The position numbers were made by a program, and so were the translations under genes. A stretch of 64,000 nucleotides of DNA, taken from the NCBI RefSeq assembly GCF_008930665.1, contig NZ_PQMG01000002.1, forward strand, positions 372,001-436,000, in the 5' to 3' direction. The stretch is from Corynebacterium sp. 74A. Lineage in GTDB: Bacteria; Actinomycetota; Actinomycetes; Mycobacteriales; Mycobacteriaceae. Positions 39,879 to 50,285 of the stretch are shown piece by piece. Below the pieces are notes generated by a model that saw nothing but the letters and a program-made list of their open reading frames with translations, did not search any database and had not been told where the DNA came from. Numbering within the stretch: position 1 is the first letter of the stretch; each line of letters begins with the position of its first letter.

Positions 39879-42125
39879 TTATACCAGCTTCGCTCCCAGC
39901 TGCTCCTGCAAAAGCTCGATCGCCACGGTGCGCTGGTCACGCCTATCGGCGCTGCCCTCGCCCTCCGCGGCCTCGCGGGCGAAGGACTCTTCCACATCCT
40001 CCGGGCTTTCCTCTACCGGCTGGGGCGGGGCGGGTGCAGGCGGGCGCGGCGGAGCGGCCGGTTCGGGGGCCGCATCCTCCGGCTCGGGCTCTGGAGGCAG
40101 CGGCACTGAGTCCGCCATGCCCGCGTAGGGGTCGCGGTCGCTATAGTCGCTCGGCGCCTCCGGCTCGGGCGGCGGAGGTTGCTGCCCAGGCCGAGCATGG
40201 GGATTGCCGCGGGCTGCCCTTTCCTGCCAGCGTCGCCGCGGCGGGGCCTCCTTCTTCTTTTCCGGTTCCGGTTCGCGCACCGGCGCGGCGGTGCCGGGCT
40301 CGGGAGGTAGCTGCGGGGGCACCCAGCCACCGGGCGCACGTCGGGCGGGGCGGGCCGGTTCCTCCTCGTCTGCGTCGCTGTCCTCGGACTCGGTGGGCGT
40401 GGCTGCAGGGGCCGGCGCGCGCGTCCCGATCACGCAGCTGACTGTCACCGTCGCGCCCGTCACCTGCTCGACGGCCTGGGCAATCACCGCGGCGTGCTCG
40501 GGCGCGGAGAGCCGCGCCGCCAGCGCCCCCGTGTGGTGGCCGAGCTGCAGCGTCTCCGGGGTCTCCTTCAGTACTTGGGCCTCGGCGATCATCACGCCCG
40601 TACGCGCATTGGCGCTGAAGATCGCGCTGCGAATCTCCGGCCACTGCTGGGCAATGCTCTGCTGTGTGCCCGCAGCGCTTGTCGACGCCTCCTCGCTGCG
40701 CTCTTCCCGCTCCGGCGTGGCAGTGGACTCTGCGGTGGCTTCAGCGGCGGGCTCCGGTGCAACAGGCGTGGGTTCGGGCTGCTGCGGGGCCGCAGCCCGT
40801 GGGGTTGCAGCGGGAGCGGCTTTCTTCTGTTCTGCTTTCTGCTGCTCTTGCTGCTCCCGCTGCTCGCGTTCCCGTTGTTCCCGCTGCTCGCGCACAGATT
40901 TCCGTTCAAAGCGCCGAGATGGCTTTTTCTCCTCGCTCTCGCCCCGGCTGCCGCGCGGCACGGCAGCAGCCCCAGCCGCAGCTGTGGCTCCGCCGGCGGT
41001 GCCGAGGGCACTGCCGGCGCTTCCTGCGGTGGCGGCGGGCAGCATGAGCTTGGCGCACATGACCTCCAGCAGGAGCCGGGCGGAGGTGGCGCCGCGCATA
41101 TCGCTGAGCCCCTCGTTGGTCAGCGCGGCCATGCGAGCCAGCTGTTCTGGGCTGAAGCGTCCGGCCTGCTCGGCCAGCACCTCTTCGCGCCCAGTGGGCA
41201 CATCCACCAGCCCGTGGTTCATGGCGTCGTGCACGGTGCGCACCACCATGAGATCACGCAGGCGGTTGAGCAGGTCGAGGGCGAATTGGCGGGGCTCGAA
41301 GCCACCCTCGATCACGTCGTCGACGGTGGCAAACATGGCGGAATAATCTTCGCTGGCTAAGGCCTCCACGGCGGCGTCGAGAAGCGAATCATTGGTCACT
41401 CCTAGCAGCAGCACGGCCTGCTCATAGCTCAGTCCCTCCGGCCCGGCGCCGGCGAGCAGCTGGTCCAGAATGGACAGCGAGTCGCGCGGGGAGCCGCCGC
41501 CCGAGCGGATCACCAGCGGGTACACGGCATCATCTACCTGGGCGTTCTCGGCCGCCACGGTGCGTTCCAGCAGCCCGCGCATCGCCATGGGGGTGAGCAG
41601 GCGGAAAGGATAGTGGTGGGTACGCGAGCGGATGGTGCTGATCACCTTTTCCGGCTCGGTGGTGGCGAAGATGAAAATGAGGTGCTCCGGCGGCTCCTCC
41701 ACGATTTTCAGCAGCGCATTGGAGCCCTCGGTGGTGATCATGTGCGCCTCGTCGATGATGAACACCCGATAGCGGGACTCCGCCGGTGCGTAGTAGGCGC
41801 GATCGCGCAGCTCACGCATATCGTCCACGCCGCGGTGGCTGGCGGCGTCGAGTTCGGTGACATCGAGGTTGCCGGGCCCACCCGGGGCCAGGGACACGCA
41901 TGAAGGGCACACCCCGCAGGGAGTGGAGGTGGGGCCGTTTACGCAGTTTAAGGAGCGCGCCATGATGCGCGCGGAGGAGGTTTTACCGCAGCCCCGCGGC
42001 CCCGAGAACAAATAGGCATGGTTAATGCGGCCAGAGTCGAGCGCCACCGACAGCGGTTGGGTGACGTGCTCTTGGCCGACAACTTCTGCGAAGGACGCGG
42101 GACGGTACTTGCGATAGAGAGCCAC
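39879..42125 (-). CDS. dnaX: DNA polymerase III gamma/tau subunit
   Basis: 748 residues. AAA+ clamp-loader ATPase: Walker A GPRGCGKTSSARIMA, a four-cysteine zinc module (CVNGPTSTPCGVCPSC), the IIDEAHM box and FATTEPEKV. The AAA+ and collar domains end near residue 365. The remainder is Gln/Glu/Arg-rich and Pro-rich low complexity, with a short conserved tau-like block near 485-560 (QQWPEIRSAIFSANARTGVM). Starts at GTG 42125; TAGACT at 42139-42134 gives a nearly leaderless RNA. Longer than most family members because of the low-complexity parts. Confidence 0.95.
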   Translation of the reverse strand: MALYRKYRPASFAEVVGQEHVTQPLSVALDSGRINHAYLFSGPRGCGKTSSARIMARSLNCVNGPTSTPCGVCPSCVSLAPGGPGNLDVTELDAASHRGVDDMRELRDRAYYAPAESRYRVFIIDEAHMITTEGSNALLKIVEEPPEHLIFIFATTEPEKVISTIRSRTHHYPFRLLTPMAMRGLLERTVAAENAQVDDAVYPLVIRSGGGSPRDSLSILDQLLAGAGPEGLSYEQAVLLLGVTNDSLLDAAVEALASEDYSAMFATVDDVIEGGFEPRQFALDLLNRLRDLMVVRTVHDAMNHGLVDVPTGREEVLAEQAGRFSPEQLARMAALTNEGLSDMRGATSARLLLEVMCAKLMLPAATAGSAGSALGTAGGATAAAGAAAVPRGSRGESEEKKPSRRFERKSVREQREQREREQREQQEQQKAEQKKAAPAATPRAAAPQQPEPTPVAPEPAAEATAESTATPEREERSEEASTSAAGTQQSIAQQWPEIRSAIFSANARTGVMIAEAQVLKETPETLQLGHHTGALAARLSAPEHAAVIAQAVEQVTGATVTVSCVIGTRAPAPAATPTESEDSDADEEEPARPARRAPGGWVPPQLPPEPGTAAPVREPEPEKKKEAPPRRRWQERAARGNPHARPGQQPPPPEPEAPSDYSDRDPYAGMADSVPLPPEPEPEDAAPEPAAPPRPPAPAPPQPVEESPEDVEESFAREAAEGEGSADRRDQRTVAIELLQEQLGAKLV
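40676..40689 (-). repeat. Copy 10 of the motif
   Basis: In dnaX (low-complexity region); GACAAG form, full 14 bp. Confidence 0.7.
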
Positions 42126-42133
42126 GGTACGGA

Positions 42134-42139
42134 AGTCTA
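42134..42139 (-). promoter_or_regulatory. -10 box of dnaX
   Basis: TAGACT on the minus strand, ending 8 bases before the GTG start. Confidence 0.55.
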
Positions 42140-42272
42140 CCCGTTCACCTTCTTCTCTCCCCCGCTGTGTGGCTACTCGCCGAGCACCCGGCGCGGGGCA
42201 GCTCAGCCGCTGCGGCGGCAGTGGGCGTCGGCACGCATCGCCATGCTGGGATGGGGGCTAAACTGAGGGGTT

Positions 42273-42986
42273 ATGAGCCTTCAGACGAGTCTGTCCATGC
42301 CGGCCGGGCGCGGCCATCTTGAGTCCGCGCGTCACTCCAGCGGGGAACTGCTGTTCATGTCAGAGCTGGCGGATTTCAGCGAGAATAGTTCGATTCGGGG
42401 CGGGGTTCCGGTGATCGCGCCGTGGTTTTCGAAGGATCTGGGCCACGATGAGCTGCAGCACGGCTGGGCGCGGCGCATCCAGTGGGAGGTGCAGGACACC
42501 ACCGGCGGCATCGACGCCCGCTGCACCCACGATGGCTGGGATCTGCGGTTTTCCGCGCAGCACACCGAGCAGGGTTTCGCGCTGATGCTGCGGGCGCACA
42601 ATCTCACGGAGTATCGCCGCCTCATCCAACTGGCGTTTCACCCCTATTTTTTGGTCGATGATGTCACCGGCACGGAGGTCCTAGGCGCGCAGCGCCGCTG
42701 GCTTTTCGACGGCACCGCCACGGACGAGCGCGTCGCCACCGAGCAGTATTCTCCCTTCACCATCAGCGATGGTGCGCGCACGCTGACCATCACCTCCCAG
42801 GGCACCGATCACGTGGTGGTGTGGAATCCGGGGGCGGCCGCCGATGAGAACATCGGGGATCTGCAGCAGGGCGATTGGAAGCGCTTTGTGTGCGTGGAGC
42901 CGGCGCTGCTGGGGCCAGACTCGGCGGGGCATTCGGTGGGGCCGGAGGATTGGGCCGCCATCGGCATGACGGTGAAGGTGAGCTAG
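42273..42986 (+). CDS. Glucose-6-phosphate 1-epimerase/aldose-epimerase family protein
   Basis: 237 residues of the YeaD-type mutarotase family: IRGGVPVIAPWF, then LQHGWARRIQWEV, LAFHPYFLVDD with a catalytic His, VVWNPG and FVCVEPALLG with the catalytic Glu. These enzymes interconvert alpha and beta hexose 6-phosphate. Shorter at the N-terminus than most members (about 270-290). TAAACT at 42259-42264 gives a near-leaderless start. It lies between dnaX and asd; the SRP RNA and aspartate aminotransferase genes that often adjoin dnaX were not seen. Confidence 0.87.
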   Translation: MSLQTSLSMPAGRGHLESARHSSGELLFMSELADFSENSSIRGGVPVIAPWFSKDLGHDELQHGWARRIQWEVQDTTGGIDARCTHDGWDLRFSAQHTEQGFALMLRAHNLTEYRRLIQLAFHPYFLVDDVTGTEVLGAQRRWLFDGTATDERVATEQYSPFTISDGARTLTITSQGTDHVVVWNPGAAADENIGDLQQGDWKRFVCVEPALLGPDSAGHSVGPEDWAAIGMTVKVS

Positions 42987-43014
42987 CCCGGCTTTCCTAC
43001 CCGCTGATACACCA

Positions 43015-43050
43015 CAGCCACCGACTGCCCTAGTGGCGAATCGGTGGCTG
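43015..43050. terminator. Bidirectional terminator between the epimerase gene and asd
   Basis: Perfect 10-bp stem CAGCCACCGA/TCGGTGGCTG with a 16-base loop between convergent genes. The T tracts are poor. Confidence 0.65.
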
Positions 43051-43074
43051 AGCTATGCGCGGCTGTGTGGGCGT

Positions 43075-44112
<1,038 letters not shown>

Positions 44113-44237
44113 TCAGCCGCCCTTTCTGAAGACGGTAGAGGACATACAGTGGCTACTTATGCTACGCGCGCCCTGGCTAAGGACCAATGAAGGGCCCGTT
44201 ATTCGGGTGAAATCTCACATCCCGCCGCGGCGGTGGC

Positions 44238-45167
44238 CTACTCGGGCTGGCCAGCGGGCGGAATCTTCTCCAGCACCCAGCGTCGAAACTGCTCCGCTGC
44301 GGGGGTGAGTTCCCCCGTGGCGCGCCACACGAGGCCGAGCTCGCGGTAGCAGGCCGGGCGCAGCGGGCGTAGCACGAATCCCTGCTGGGCTGTCCCGCCG
44401 GTCAGATACGGATCGTTCATCGGCAGCAGCGCCACTCCCAGCCCCGCGCTCACCAGCCCGGCGACGGTGGACAGCTCCATGGAGTCGAAGGCCACCGGCG
44501 CGGTGATCCCAGAGGCGGCCACGAGATCATCGAGCAATTGCCGGGTGCCATAGCCCACCTTGGTGGCGATAAAGGGCTGACCGTCCACCTCCTCCATGCT
44601 GATCGGCGCCGAACCAGCCGCGGCCAAGCGATGGCCGATGGGGCAGGCCACCGCCAAGGGCTGCCGGTAGAGCTGACGCCAGTGCAGGGCGTCGGCGGCA
44701 ACCCCGCGGGGATGCGGCCCGACCAGGGCCAGATCGGCCTCATCGGCGTGCACCCGCTCGATCAGCCCCGAGGCGGGGCCCTGGTGCAGGGCGAAGTGCA
44801 CCCCTGGGTGGGCGCGGCGATAATCGCGGATGAGATCCGGCACCATCCACGTGCCCAGTGAATGCATGAAGTCGAGGCGGATGGTGCCATGTTCGGGATC
44901 AAGCAGCCGCGAAATATCCAGCTGGGCGGCATCGAAGCGGGCGATGATGCTCTCCCCGGCGCGGCGCAGCGTCTCGCCGCGGGTATTAATCACGAGGGTG
45001 CGGCCGCGGCGCTCGAAGAGTTCGGCTCCCACCTCGCGTTCGACGCGCTGCAGCACCCGCGTCACGGTGGGTTGGGCCATGCCGAGTTCATCAGCGGTGG
45101 CGGTGATGTGCTGATTGCGGGCGATGGCCACAAATACCCGCAGGTCCTCGATACTCACAGAGCTCAT
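44238..45167 (-). CDS. LysR-family transcriptional regulator
   Basis: 309 residues. N-terminal helix-turn-helix: IEDLRVFVAIARNQHITATADELGMAQPTVTRVLQRVE. The C-terminal periplasmic-binding-like sensor domain is about residues 90-300 (IRLDFMHSLGTWMVPDLIRDYR, then LVSAGLGVALLPM). Divergent from the MFS transporter, with an 83-base A/T-rich gap that probably holds its binding site, so it likely controls that transporter in response to a small molecule. The ligand is unknown. Confidence 0.92.
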   Translation of the reverse strand: MSSVSIEDLRVFVAIARNQHITATADELGMAQPTVTRVLQRVEREVGAELFERRGRTLVINTRGETLRRAGESIIARFDAAQLDISRLLDPEHGTIRLDFMHSLGTWMVPDLIRDYRRAHPGVHFALHQGPASGLIERVHADEADLALVGPHPRGVAADALHWRQLYRQPLAVACPIGHRLAAAGSAPISMEEVDGQPFIATKVGYGTRQLLDDLVAASGITAPVAFDSMELSTVAGLVSAGLGVALLPMNDPYLTGGTAQQGFVLRPLRPACYRELGLVWRATGELTPAAEQFRRWVLEKIPPAGQPE

Positions 45168-45250
45168 ATGCCCTCCCCGAGGCTATATACCGAAAATGCA
45201 TGGAACTTCTCTTTTTTCTACATTTTACTAATCATCGCTGTTAGCGCACC

Positions 45251-46531
45251 ATGGTGTGCATGTCCGTCACACCCCCGAGCCGCCCCGCATCTGCGGACGG
45301 CACCAGCAGCGCCGACGCCGCCACGCTGCCGCCTGGCCTCGAGCGCACCGACCCCGACTATCGCCGCGTCCTGGGAGCGACCCTCGCGGCGGGTCTCGCG
45401 GCCTTCAACACGCTCTACTGCACGCAGGCGATGCTGCCACGGCTGACCACCGCCTTCGAGATCACCCCAACGATCAGCGCGCTCACGGTCTCCGCGACCA
45501 CCGGCGCGCTGGCACTGTGCGTCGTACCGGCCTCAATCCTCTCGGAGCGCTTTGGGCGGGGGCGGATCATGACGATCTCGCTGATCGCCAGCATCCTCAT
45601 CGGACTGCTCCTCCCCTTCTCCCCGACGGCCACCTGGCTGATTATTGGCCGCGGCCTCCAAGGGGCGATGATCGCCGGCGTGCCCGCAGTGGCCATGGCG
45701 CTGCTCTCGGAGGAACTCGCCCCCGCCGCGCTAGCGAAGGCCATTGGGGTCTATATCGCCGGCACCTCCCTCGGCGGACTCTCCGGCCGCCTCATCCCCG
45801 CCGGCGTCCTGGAACTGTCCACGTGGCGCTGGGCGCTCGGGGCCAATCTGCTCTTCGCCGGCATCTGCGCGATCATTGCGATCATCGTCCTGCCCCCGCA
45901 GCGCCGCTTCCAGCCCAAAAGGCTCCGCTTCCGCGGCGAGCTGCAGGCCATGGCCGGACACTGGAAAAACCCGCGGCTTGCGGGGCTCTTCCTCATCGCC
46001 GGGCTGGCCATGGGGGTATTCGTCTCGCTCTATAACTATGTGGGCTTCGTCCTCATCAATGATTTCGGCCTCAGCGAGGCGCTGGTCGGCGTGGTCTTCC
46101 TCCTCTACTTGGCGGGCACTTGGTCCTCGGCCCGGGCCGGGGTGTGGAGCAGCAAATATGGCTCCGGCATCACCCTGGTGTGCGGCGCCGGCACGTCCCT
46201 AATCGCGCTGCTGGTGTGCCTCGCCCCACAATTGGGCGTGCTTCTCGCGGCGATTTTGGTCTTTACTGCCGCCTTCTTCGTCGTCCACTCCACGGCCTCG
46301 GCTTGGGTGGGCCACACCGCCGTGGAGAACCGCGCGGAGGCCTCCAGCACGTACGTGGCCTGCTACTACTTGGGTTCTTCCGTGTTCGGCTGGCTGTCTG
46401 GATTGCTTTTCGACGCCACCAGCTGGACGGGGCTGATCCTTGGCTTGGCCGCGGTGAGCACACTCACCCTCGGCATTGGCGGAGTGCTCTTTGTCGCTTC
46501 ACGACGCTCCGAGCCCTCCGCCCTCCCCTAA
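45251..46531 (+). CDS. MFS efflux transporter (YnfM-like)
   Basis: 426 residues with twelve membrane helices after a 40-residue polar N-terminus. The A-motif region is ILSERFGRGRIMTISL. Overall layout and the paired LysR gene match YnfM/AraJ-type inner membrane exporters. ATG 45251 and ATG 45260 are both possible; neither has a strong ribosome site. The copper enzyme gene downstream has its own -10 box, so co-transcription is not assured. Confidence 0.85.
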   Translation: MVCMSVTPPSRPASADGTSSADAATLPPGLERTDPDYRRVLGATLAAGLAAFNTLYCTQAMLPRLTTAFEITPTISALTVSATTGALALCVVPASILSERFGRGRIMTISLIASILIGLLLPFSPTATWLIIGRGLQGAMIAGVPAVAMALLSEELAPAALAKAIGVYIAGTSLGGLSGRLIPAGVLELSTWRWALGANLLFAGICAIIAIIVLPPQRRFQPKRLRFRGELQAMAGHWKNPRLAGLFLIAGLAMGVFVSLYNYVGFVLINDFGLSEALVGVVFLLYLAGTWSSARAGVWSSKYGSGITLVCGAGTSLIALLVCLAPQLGVLLAAILVFTAAFFVVHSTASAWVGHTAVENRAEASSTYVACYYLGSSVFGWLSGLLFDATSWTGLILGLAAVSTLTLGIGGVLFVASRRSEPSALP

Positions 46532-46554
46532 TTGGAGGCCGCATTTTCCACGGA

Positions 46555-46560
46555 TAAACT
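46555..46560 (+). promoter_or_regulatory. -10 box of the copper nitrite reductase fusion gene
   Basis: TAAACT, 7 bases before the ATG at 46568, within 30 bases of the upstream stop. Confidence 0.6.
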
Positions 46561-46567
46561 CGTGGCT

Positions 46568-49174
46568 ATGAATGCTGGTGTGCTCCCCCTGCCCACTCCG
46601 TCGACCCGCGCCGATACTCGAAGCCGCCGCGGCCGGCAGCGGGCGCTGCCCGCCACGGTGTGGCTAATCGCGCTTGTCTTAATCTCCGTGGCGCACCCCT
46701 TCATCCCCCATAACCAGTGGGTGCTCACCCACACCTTCACTCTGGGCGTTCTGAGCAACTCCATTCTCATCTGGTCCTGCCAGCTCAGCGACCAGCTGCT
46801 GCACCTGCGCCCCACACCGGCCACCTTCCGCACCCGAGCGTGGATCATCGGTGGGTTAAACCTCGGCATCGTGGGCGTGCTGCTCGGCCAGCTGCTCACC
46901 CCGGCACTGGACTGGGACGCCCCCGTCTTAAGTCTTGGCGCCACGATCGTCGCCCTCAGCGTGCTGGCCAATGCCCTCCACCTCATCCTGCTGCGCCGCA
47001 GCACCCGCCGCCCACAGCGCTTCGGCCCCTCCCTGTGGCTATTTGTTCTGGCCCAGGGCGTCTTTGTCTATGACGTGCTCGATACCGCCCTGGCGCAGGT
47101 CAGCACGATCAGCGCCAAAACCGGCTCCACCGCGATCCTCGGGCACGTGATCACCAATGTCTTCGGCTTCGTCGGCCTGACTGCGGCCGGCGCGGCCGCG
47201 CTGCTTTTCCCCACCATCTGGCGCGCCCAGGGCTCCTTTCGTTTCGATGGGCCTATCGCCGGGGTTCTCGGCGGCGGGATCGTGGTTGCCCTCTGCGGGC
47301 TGCGCCTGCAGCATCTGCCGCTCGTCGGGGTGGGCCTGGCCCTTTACACTCTCGGCTGGCTGGGGCGCTGGCTCAGCTGGATTCCCGTGATGCGCGCAGT
47401 CCTCGCCGTCCCGCGCGATCGCATCACCTTCTCCTCACTGGCACTGGCCACCGCACCCCTCTGGCTCATCGGCTCCACTGGGATCCTCAGCGCCACTCTG
47501 CTGCGCGGCCAGTCTCCCGACCTGCCCGTCCTAGCGCTCCTCGTGGGCTTCGCCGCCCAGTTGCTGATCGGCACCCTCTCCTTCCTGCTCCCCAGCATGC
47601 TGGGCGGCGGCCCGGCCGCGGTCCGCGCTGGACTGTATCGCCTCCAGACCGCGGGGCTGCTGCGGTGGACCATGCTCAATGGCGGCCTGCTGATCTGGCT
47701 GCTGCCGCTGGGCTCTAGCTGGTTGAAGGTGGCGGCCTCGATCCTGGCCACCGGTGCCCTCGCGGCCTTTTTGCCGCTGCTACTGAGTTCCCGGCGCGCC
47801 CAACGGGCGGTGCTGGCCGGCACCCGCGAGGGCCCCGCCCCACGCACCCACACCCCGGCGCATCAGATCACGGCGGGGATCGCCGTGCTGGCGCTGCTGT
47901 GCAGCCTCTTCGCACTCTCCTCCGCCACCACGCCCGCACCGGCGCCCGGTATGGGCACCACCGAGCAGAGCGGCACCACTGAGCTCACCGTGGAGGCACA
48001 CGATATGCGCTTTAGCCCAGCGACACTCGCGGTACCGCGTGGGCACCGCCTGCTCCTGACGGTGCACAACACCGATAGCTCCCAGGTCCACGATCTGGTG
48101 CTCGCCACCGGGCAGGCCACCGGCCGCATCCCGGCGGGCGAATCGGTACAGCTGGACGCTGGGGTGATCACGGGGCCGGTGGAGGGCTGGTGCTCGATCG
48201 CTGGGCATAGGTTGCAGGGCATGACCCTGCAGATCACCGTCGATGGCGATGCGCTCCCCCACGACGCTCCCACACCCCAGGCTGCCCCGTCGGCTGCGGC
48301 GGTCACCCCTCCGGAGAAGATCGACCCCGCCATGGCCGCCGACCCAGAACTCGCCCCTGCGCCGTCATCCACGGTGCACCGCCACACCATCGAGGTCAGC
48401 GAAACAGAGTTCCGCATTAATGACCGCACTCGCGGGCGCTGGACTTTCAATGGCGGACTGAGCGGGCCGACTCTGCGCGGCCGTGTCGGCGACATCTTTG
48501 AGATCACCCTGATCAACAACGGCTCAATGAGCCACTCTGTGGATTTTCATGCCGGCATGGTCAGCCCCAATGAGGTGATGCGCGATATCGCCCCAGGAGA
48601 GCAGCTGCTCTACCGTTTCCGCGCCGAACACGCAGGGGCATGGCTCTATCACTGCGGTACCGCGCCGATGTCGCTGCATCTTGCGGCCGGCATGTTCGGC
48701 GCCGTCATCATCGACCCACCCGATCTAGCGCCCGTGGATCACGAATACATTCTGGTCCAGTCCGAGGTCTATGGCCTCGACACCACCGCGGAGCATCCGG
48801 TAGACGAGGCCGCACTCCGCGCCCTGCGGCCCGACGCCACGGTGTTTAATGGCCTCGAGTTCGGATATATGGCCGCGCCCCTGACCATGCGCCCCGGCCA
48901 GACTGCGCGCTTCTGGGTGGTTAATGCGGGGCCAAATATCGCCAGTAGCTTCCATATTGTGGGCACCCAGTTTCACACGATGTATAAGGAAGGCGCCTAC
49001 CAGCTGCGCGAGGCCGCGGACAGTGGCGGCGGCCAGGCGCTCGGGCTCTTGGCCGCCCAAGGTGGATTTGTGGAGGCCCGCTTCCCAGAGGCCGGAACCT
49101 ATACATTTGTGAATCACCAGTTCATCGACGCAGAGCGCGGCGCCAAGGGGCGCATTATCGTCAGCGATCGCTAA
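46568..49174 (+). CDS. nirK: Membrane-anchored copper nitrite reductase: transmembrane domain + cupredoxin + NirK-type domain
   Basis: 868 residues in three parts. Residues about 25-440 are a membrane domain of about twelve helices. Residues about 470-565 are a cupredoxin with type 1 copper ligands His508, Cys542, His547 and Met552. Residues about 595-868 are a two-domain copper nitrite reductase: type 2 ligands His656 and His661 (HSVDFH), His695 next to Cys696 (YHCGTAPM), His704 and Met709, and His796 (SFHIVG). The catalytic Asp659 and His796 are present, so reduction of nitrite to NO is expected outside the membrane, with the cupredoxin passing electrons. Such fusions are known in actinobacteria. 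Start chosen from TAAACT at 46555-46560; a TTG at 46532 is less likely. Confidence 0.87.
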   Translation: MNAGVLPLPTPSTRADTRSRRGRQRALPATVWLIALVLISVAHPFIPHNQWVLTHTFTLGVLSNSILIWSCQLSDQLLHLRPTPATFRTRAWIIGGLNLGIVGVLLGQLLTPALDWDAPVLSLGATIVALSVLANALHLILLRRSTRRPQRFGPSLWLFVLAQGVFVYDVLDTALAQVSTISAKTGSTAILGHVITNVFGFVGLTAAGAAALLFPTIWRAQGSFRFDGPIAGVLGGGIVVALCGLRLQHLPLVGVGLALYTLGWLGRWLSWIPVMRAVLAVPRDRITFSSLALATAPLWLIGSTGILSATLLRGQSPDLPVLALLVGFAAQLLIGTLSFLLPSMLGGGPAAVRAGLYRLQTAGLLRWTMLNGGLLIWLLPLGSSWLKVAASILATGALAAFLPLLLSSRRAQRAVLAGTREGPAPRTHTPAHQITAGIAVLALLCSLFALSSATTPAPAPGMGTTEQSGTTELTVEAHDMRFSPATLAVPRGHRLLLTVHNTDSSQVHDLVLATGQATGRIPAGESVQLDAGVITGPVEGWCSIAGHRLQGMTLQITVDGDALPHDAPTPQAAPSAAAVTPPEKIDPAMAADPELAPAPSSTVHRHTIEVSETEFRINDRTRGRWTFNGGLSGPTLRGRVGDIFEITLINNGSMSHSVDFHAGMVSPNEVMRDIAPGEQLLYRFRAEHAGAWLYHCGTAPMSLHLAAGMFGAVIIDPPDLAPVDHEYILVQSEVYGLDTTAEHPVDEAALRALRPDATVFNGLEFGYMAAPLTMRPGQTARFWVVNAGPNIASSFHIVGTQFHTMYKEGAYQLREAADSGGGQALGLLAAQGGFVEARFPEAGTYTFVNHQFIDAERGAKGRIIVSDR

Positions 49175-49331
49175 GCAGGGGCGCATCCGCGCCCACCTGC
49201 CGCCCGCACCGTTCGAGGAATCTGAGAATCCACACTGTAGACTTGGGCGCAGAATAAAGAGACACGGTATTCTCAACCGGCAGAAGACAACGCCCCACAC
49301 CTGTGAGGCTCAATGCAACAAGGAGTGCAGC

Positions 49332-49964
49332 ATGGGTTTGTTCCGCACAATCCGAAAGGCACGCTTAAAGTCCAAGGCCGAAATCAAGGCCGCTAAGGCG
49401 CGCGCCAAGAAGGAAGCCAAGGAGGCCGCAAAGCTGGAGTACAAGCGCAATAAGCTCCTCGCTAAGCAGGAAAAAAACCTGCTCAAGGCGGATCATAAGG
49501 GCATGAAGAACAAGCGCAAGCACGAGCGTAAGCGCGCCCAGCAAGAGCTGGATAAGATCAAGGCCGGCAAGTTCAACAAAAAGAACGCGAAGCGTTATGC
49601 TGGTTTCGCCCGCACCTTGGCGCCGCTTCTGCTGCCGCTGGTCTATCGCGGCATCACCTGGGTCAAGGAACAGCGCATTCAGCGGCGCTCCCGCAAGCTC
49701 GGAGTCGCGCCGGATCAGCTGGCACAGTTCAACGGCCACGGCGCAGCCGTCAAGGCCCGTATCGCGGGCATCAGCGCCAACGTGGAGAAGTCCTCGTTGC
49801 CCCGTGGTTTTGTGATGGATGTCGAGGATCGGCTGAAGGAGCTGGACGCCGCCGTGGATAACGCGGAATTTATGACCGTCGAGCAGCGCCGTCGCTCCCA
49901 CTCCTCCATTAATCGCGATCTCGACCAGATCATGCACGAGATCAATTCCAAGCTGAAGTCTTAA
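49332..49964 (+). CDS. DUF6474 family protein, highly basic
   Basis: 210 residues. The first 90 residues are Lys/Arg/Ala-rich with repeated KAKAEIKAAK-type patterns, probably a charged helix. One hydrophobic stretch follows (LAPLLLPLVYRGITWV, about 95-110). The C-terminal part (about 115-210) is a helical domain. Matches an actinobacterial family of unknown function. AAGGAG precedes the ATG by 8 bases. A terminator follows at 50000-50050. No function proposed. Confidence 0.72.
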   Translation: MGLFRTIRKARLKSKAEIKAAKARAKKEAKEAAKLEYKRNKLLAKQEKNLLKADHKGMKNKRKHERKRAQQELDKIKAGKFNKKNAKRYAGFARTLAPLLLPLVYRGITWVKEQRIQRRSRKLGVAPDQLAQFNGHGAAVKARIAGISANVEKSSLPRGFVMDVEDRLKELDAAVDNAEFMTVEQRRRSHSSINRDLDQIMHEINSKLKS

Positions 49965-49999
49965 CCGCCCGTCTTGCGGCACCTCACCGCCCCGTAGAC

Positions 50000-50050
50000 C
50001 GCCCACTCTGCCTCCCTCACACCGAGGAGTGTCAGCGTGGGCGATTTTTT
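50000..50050 (+). terminator. Terminator of the DUF6474 gene
   Basis: Stem CGCCCAC/GTGGGCG with partial inner pairing, followed by ATTTTTTT. Confidence 0.8.
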
Positions 50051-50147
50051 TCGCTCGGACAATTGCAGGGTCTTTAGGTTTTACTCAGTAATTATGGATA
50101 GCGTTCTCATATAAAATATATACGCAAAGTGTTTTCCCATCGAAATT

Positions 50148-50164
50148 AATTGCAAAAAGCAATT
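50148..50164. promoter_or_regulatory. Palindrome in the lsr2 upstream region
   Basis: AATTGC-AAAAA-GCAATT, perfect 6-5-6 inverted repeat in the A/T-rich segment. Possible operator or nucleation site for Lsr2 autoregulation. Confidence 0.45.
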
Positions 50165-50285
50165 CTTCTTGTATTATTGTCTTTAGGTAGCACGCGGTGT
50201 CAGATATGCCCTATACATAGTGCACCGCACACAGCTGCAACAAAGACAGCGAACGAAGAATCGTTTGAGGAGAGGTAGAAACATC

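Larger units (their letters stand above)
49965..50285. other. A/T-rich intergenic region upstream of lsr2
   Basis: 321 bases. A terminator (50000-50050) is followed by about 150 bases (50060-50215) far richer in A/T than the surrounding DNA, including AT runs and the palindrome AATTGC-AAAAA-GCAATT (50148-50164). This is the type of sequence Lsr2 itself binds. No coding frame. Confidence 0.75.

Noticed and set aside
42126..42272. 4.5S/SRP RNA gene next to dnaX
   Set aside because: Sought because it lies near dnaX in relatives, but the conserved GGAAGG-AGCA core is not in this gap.
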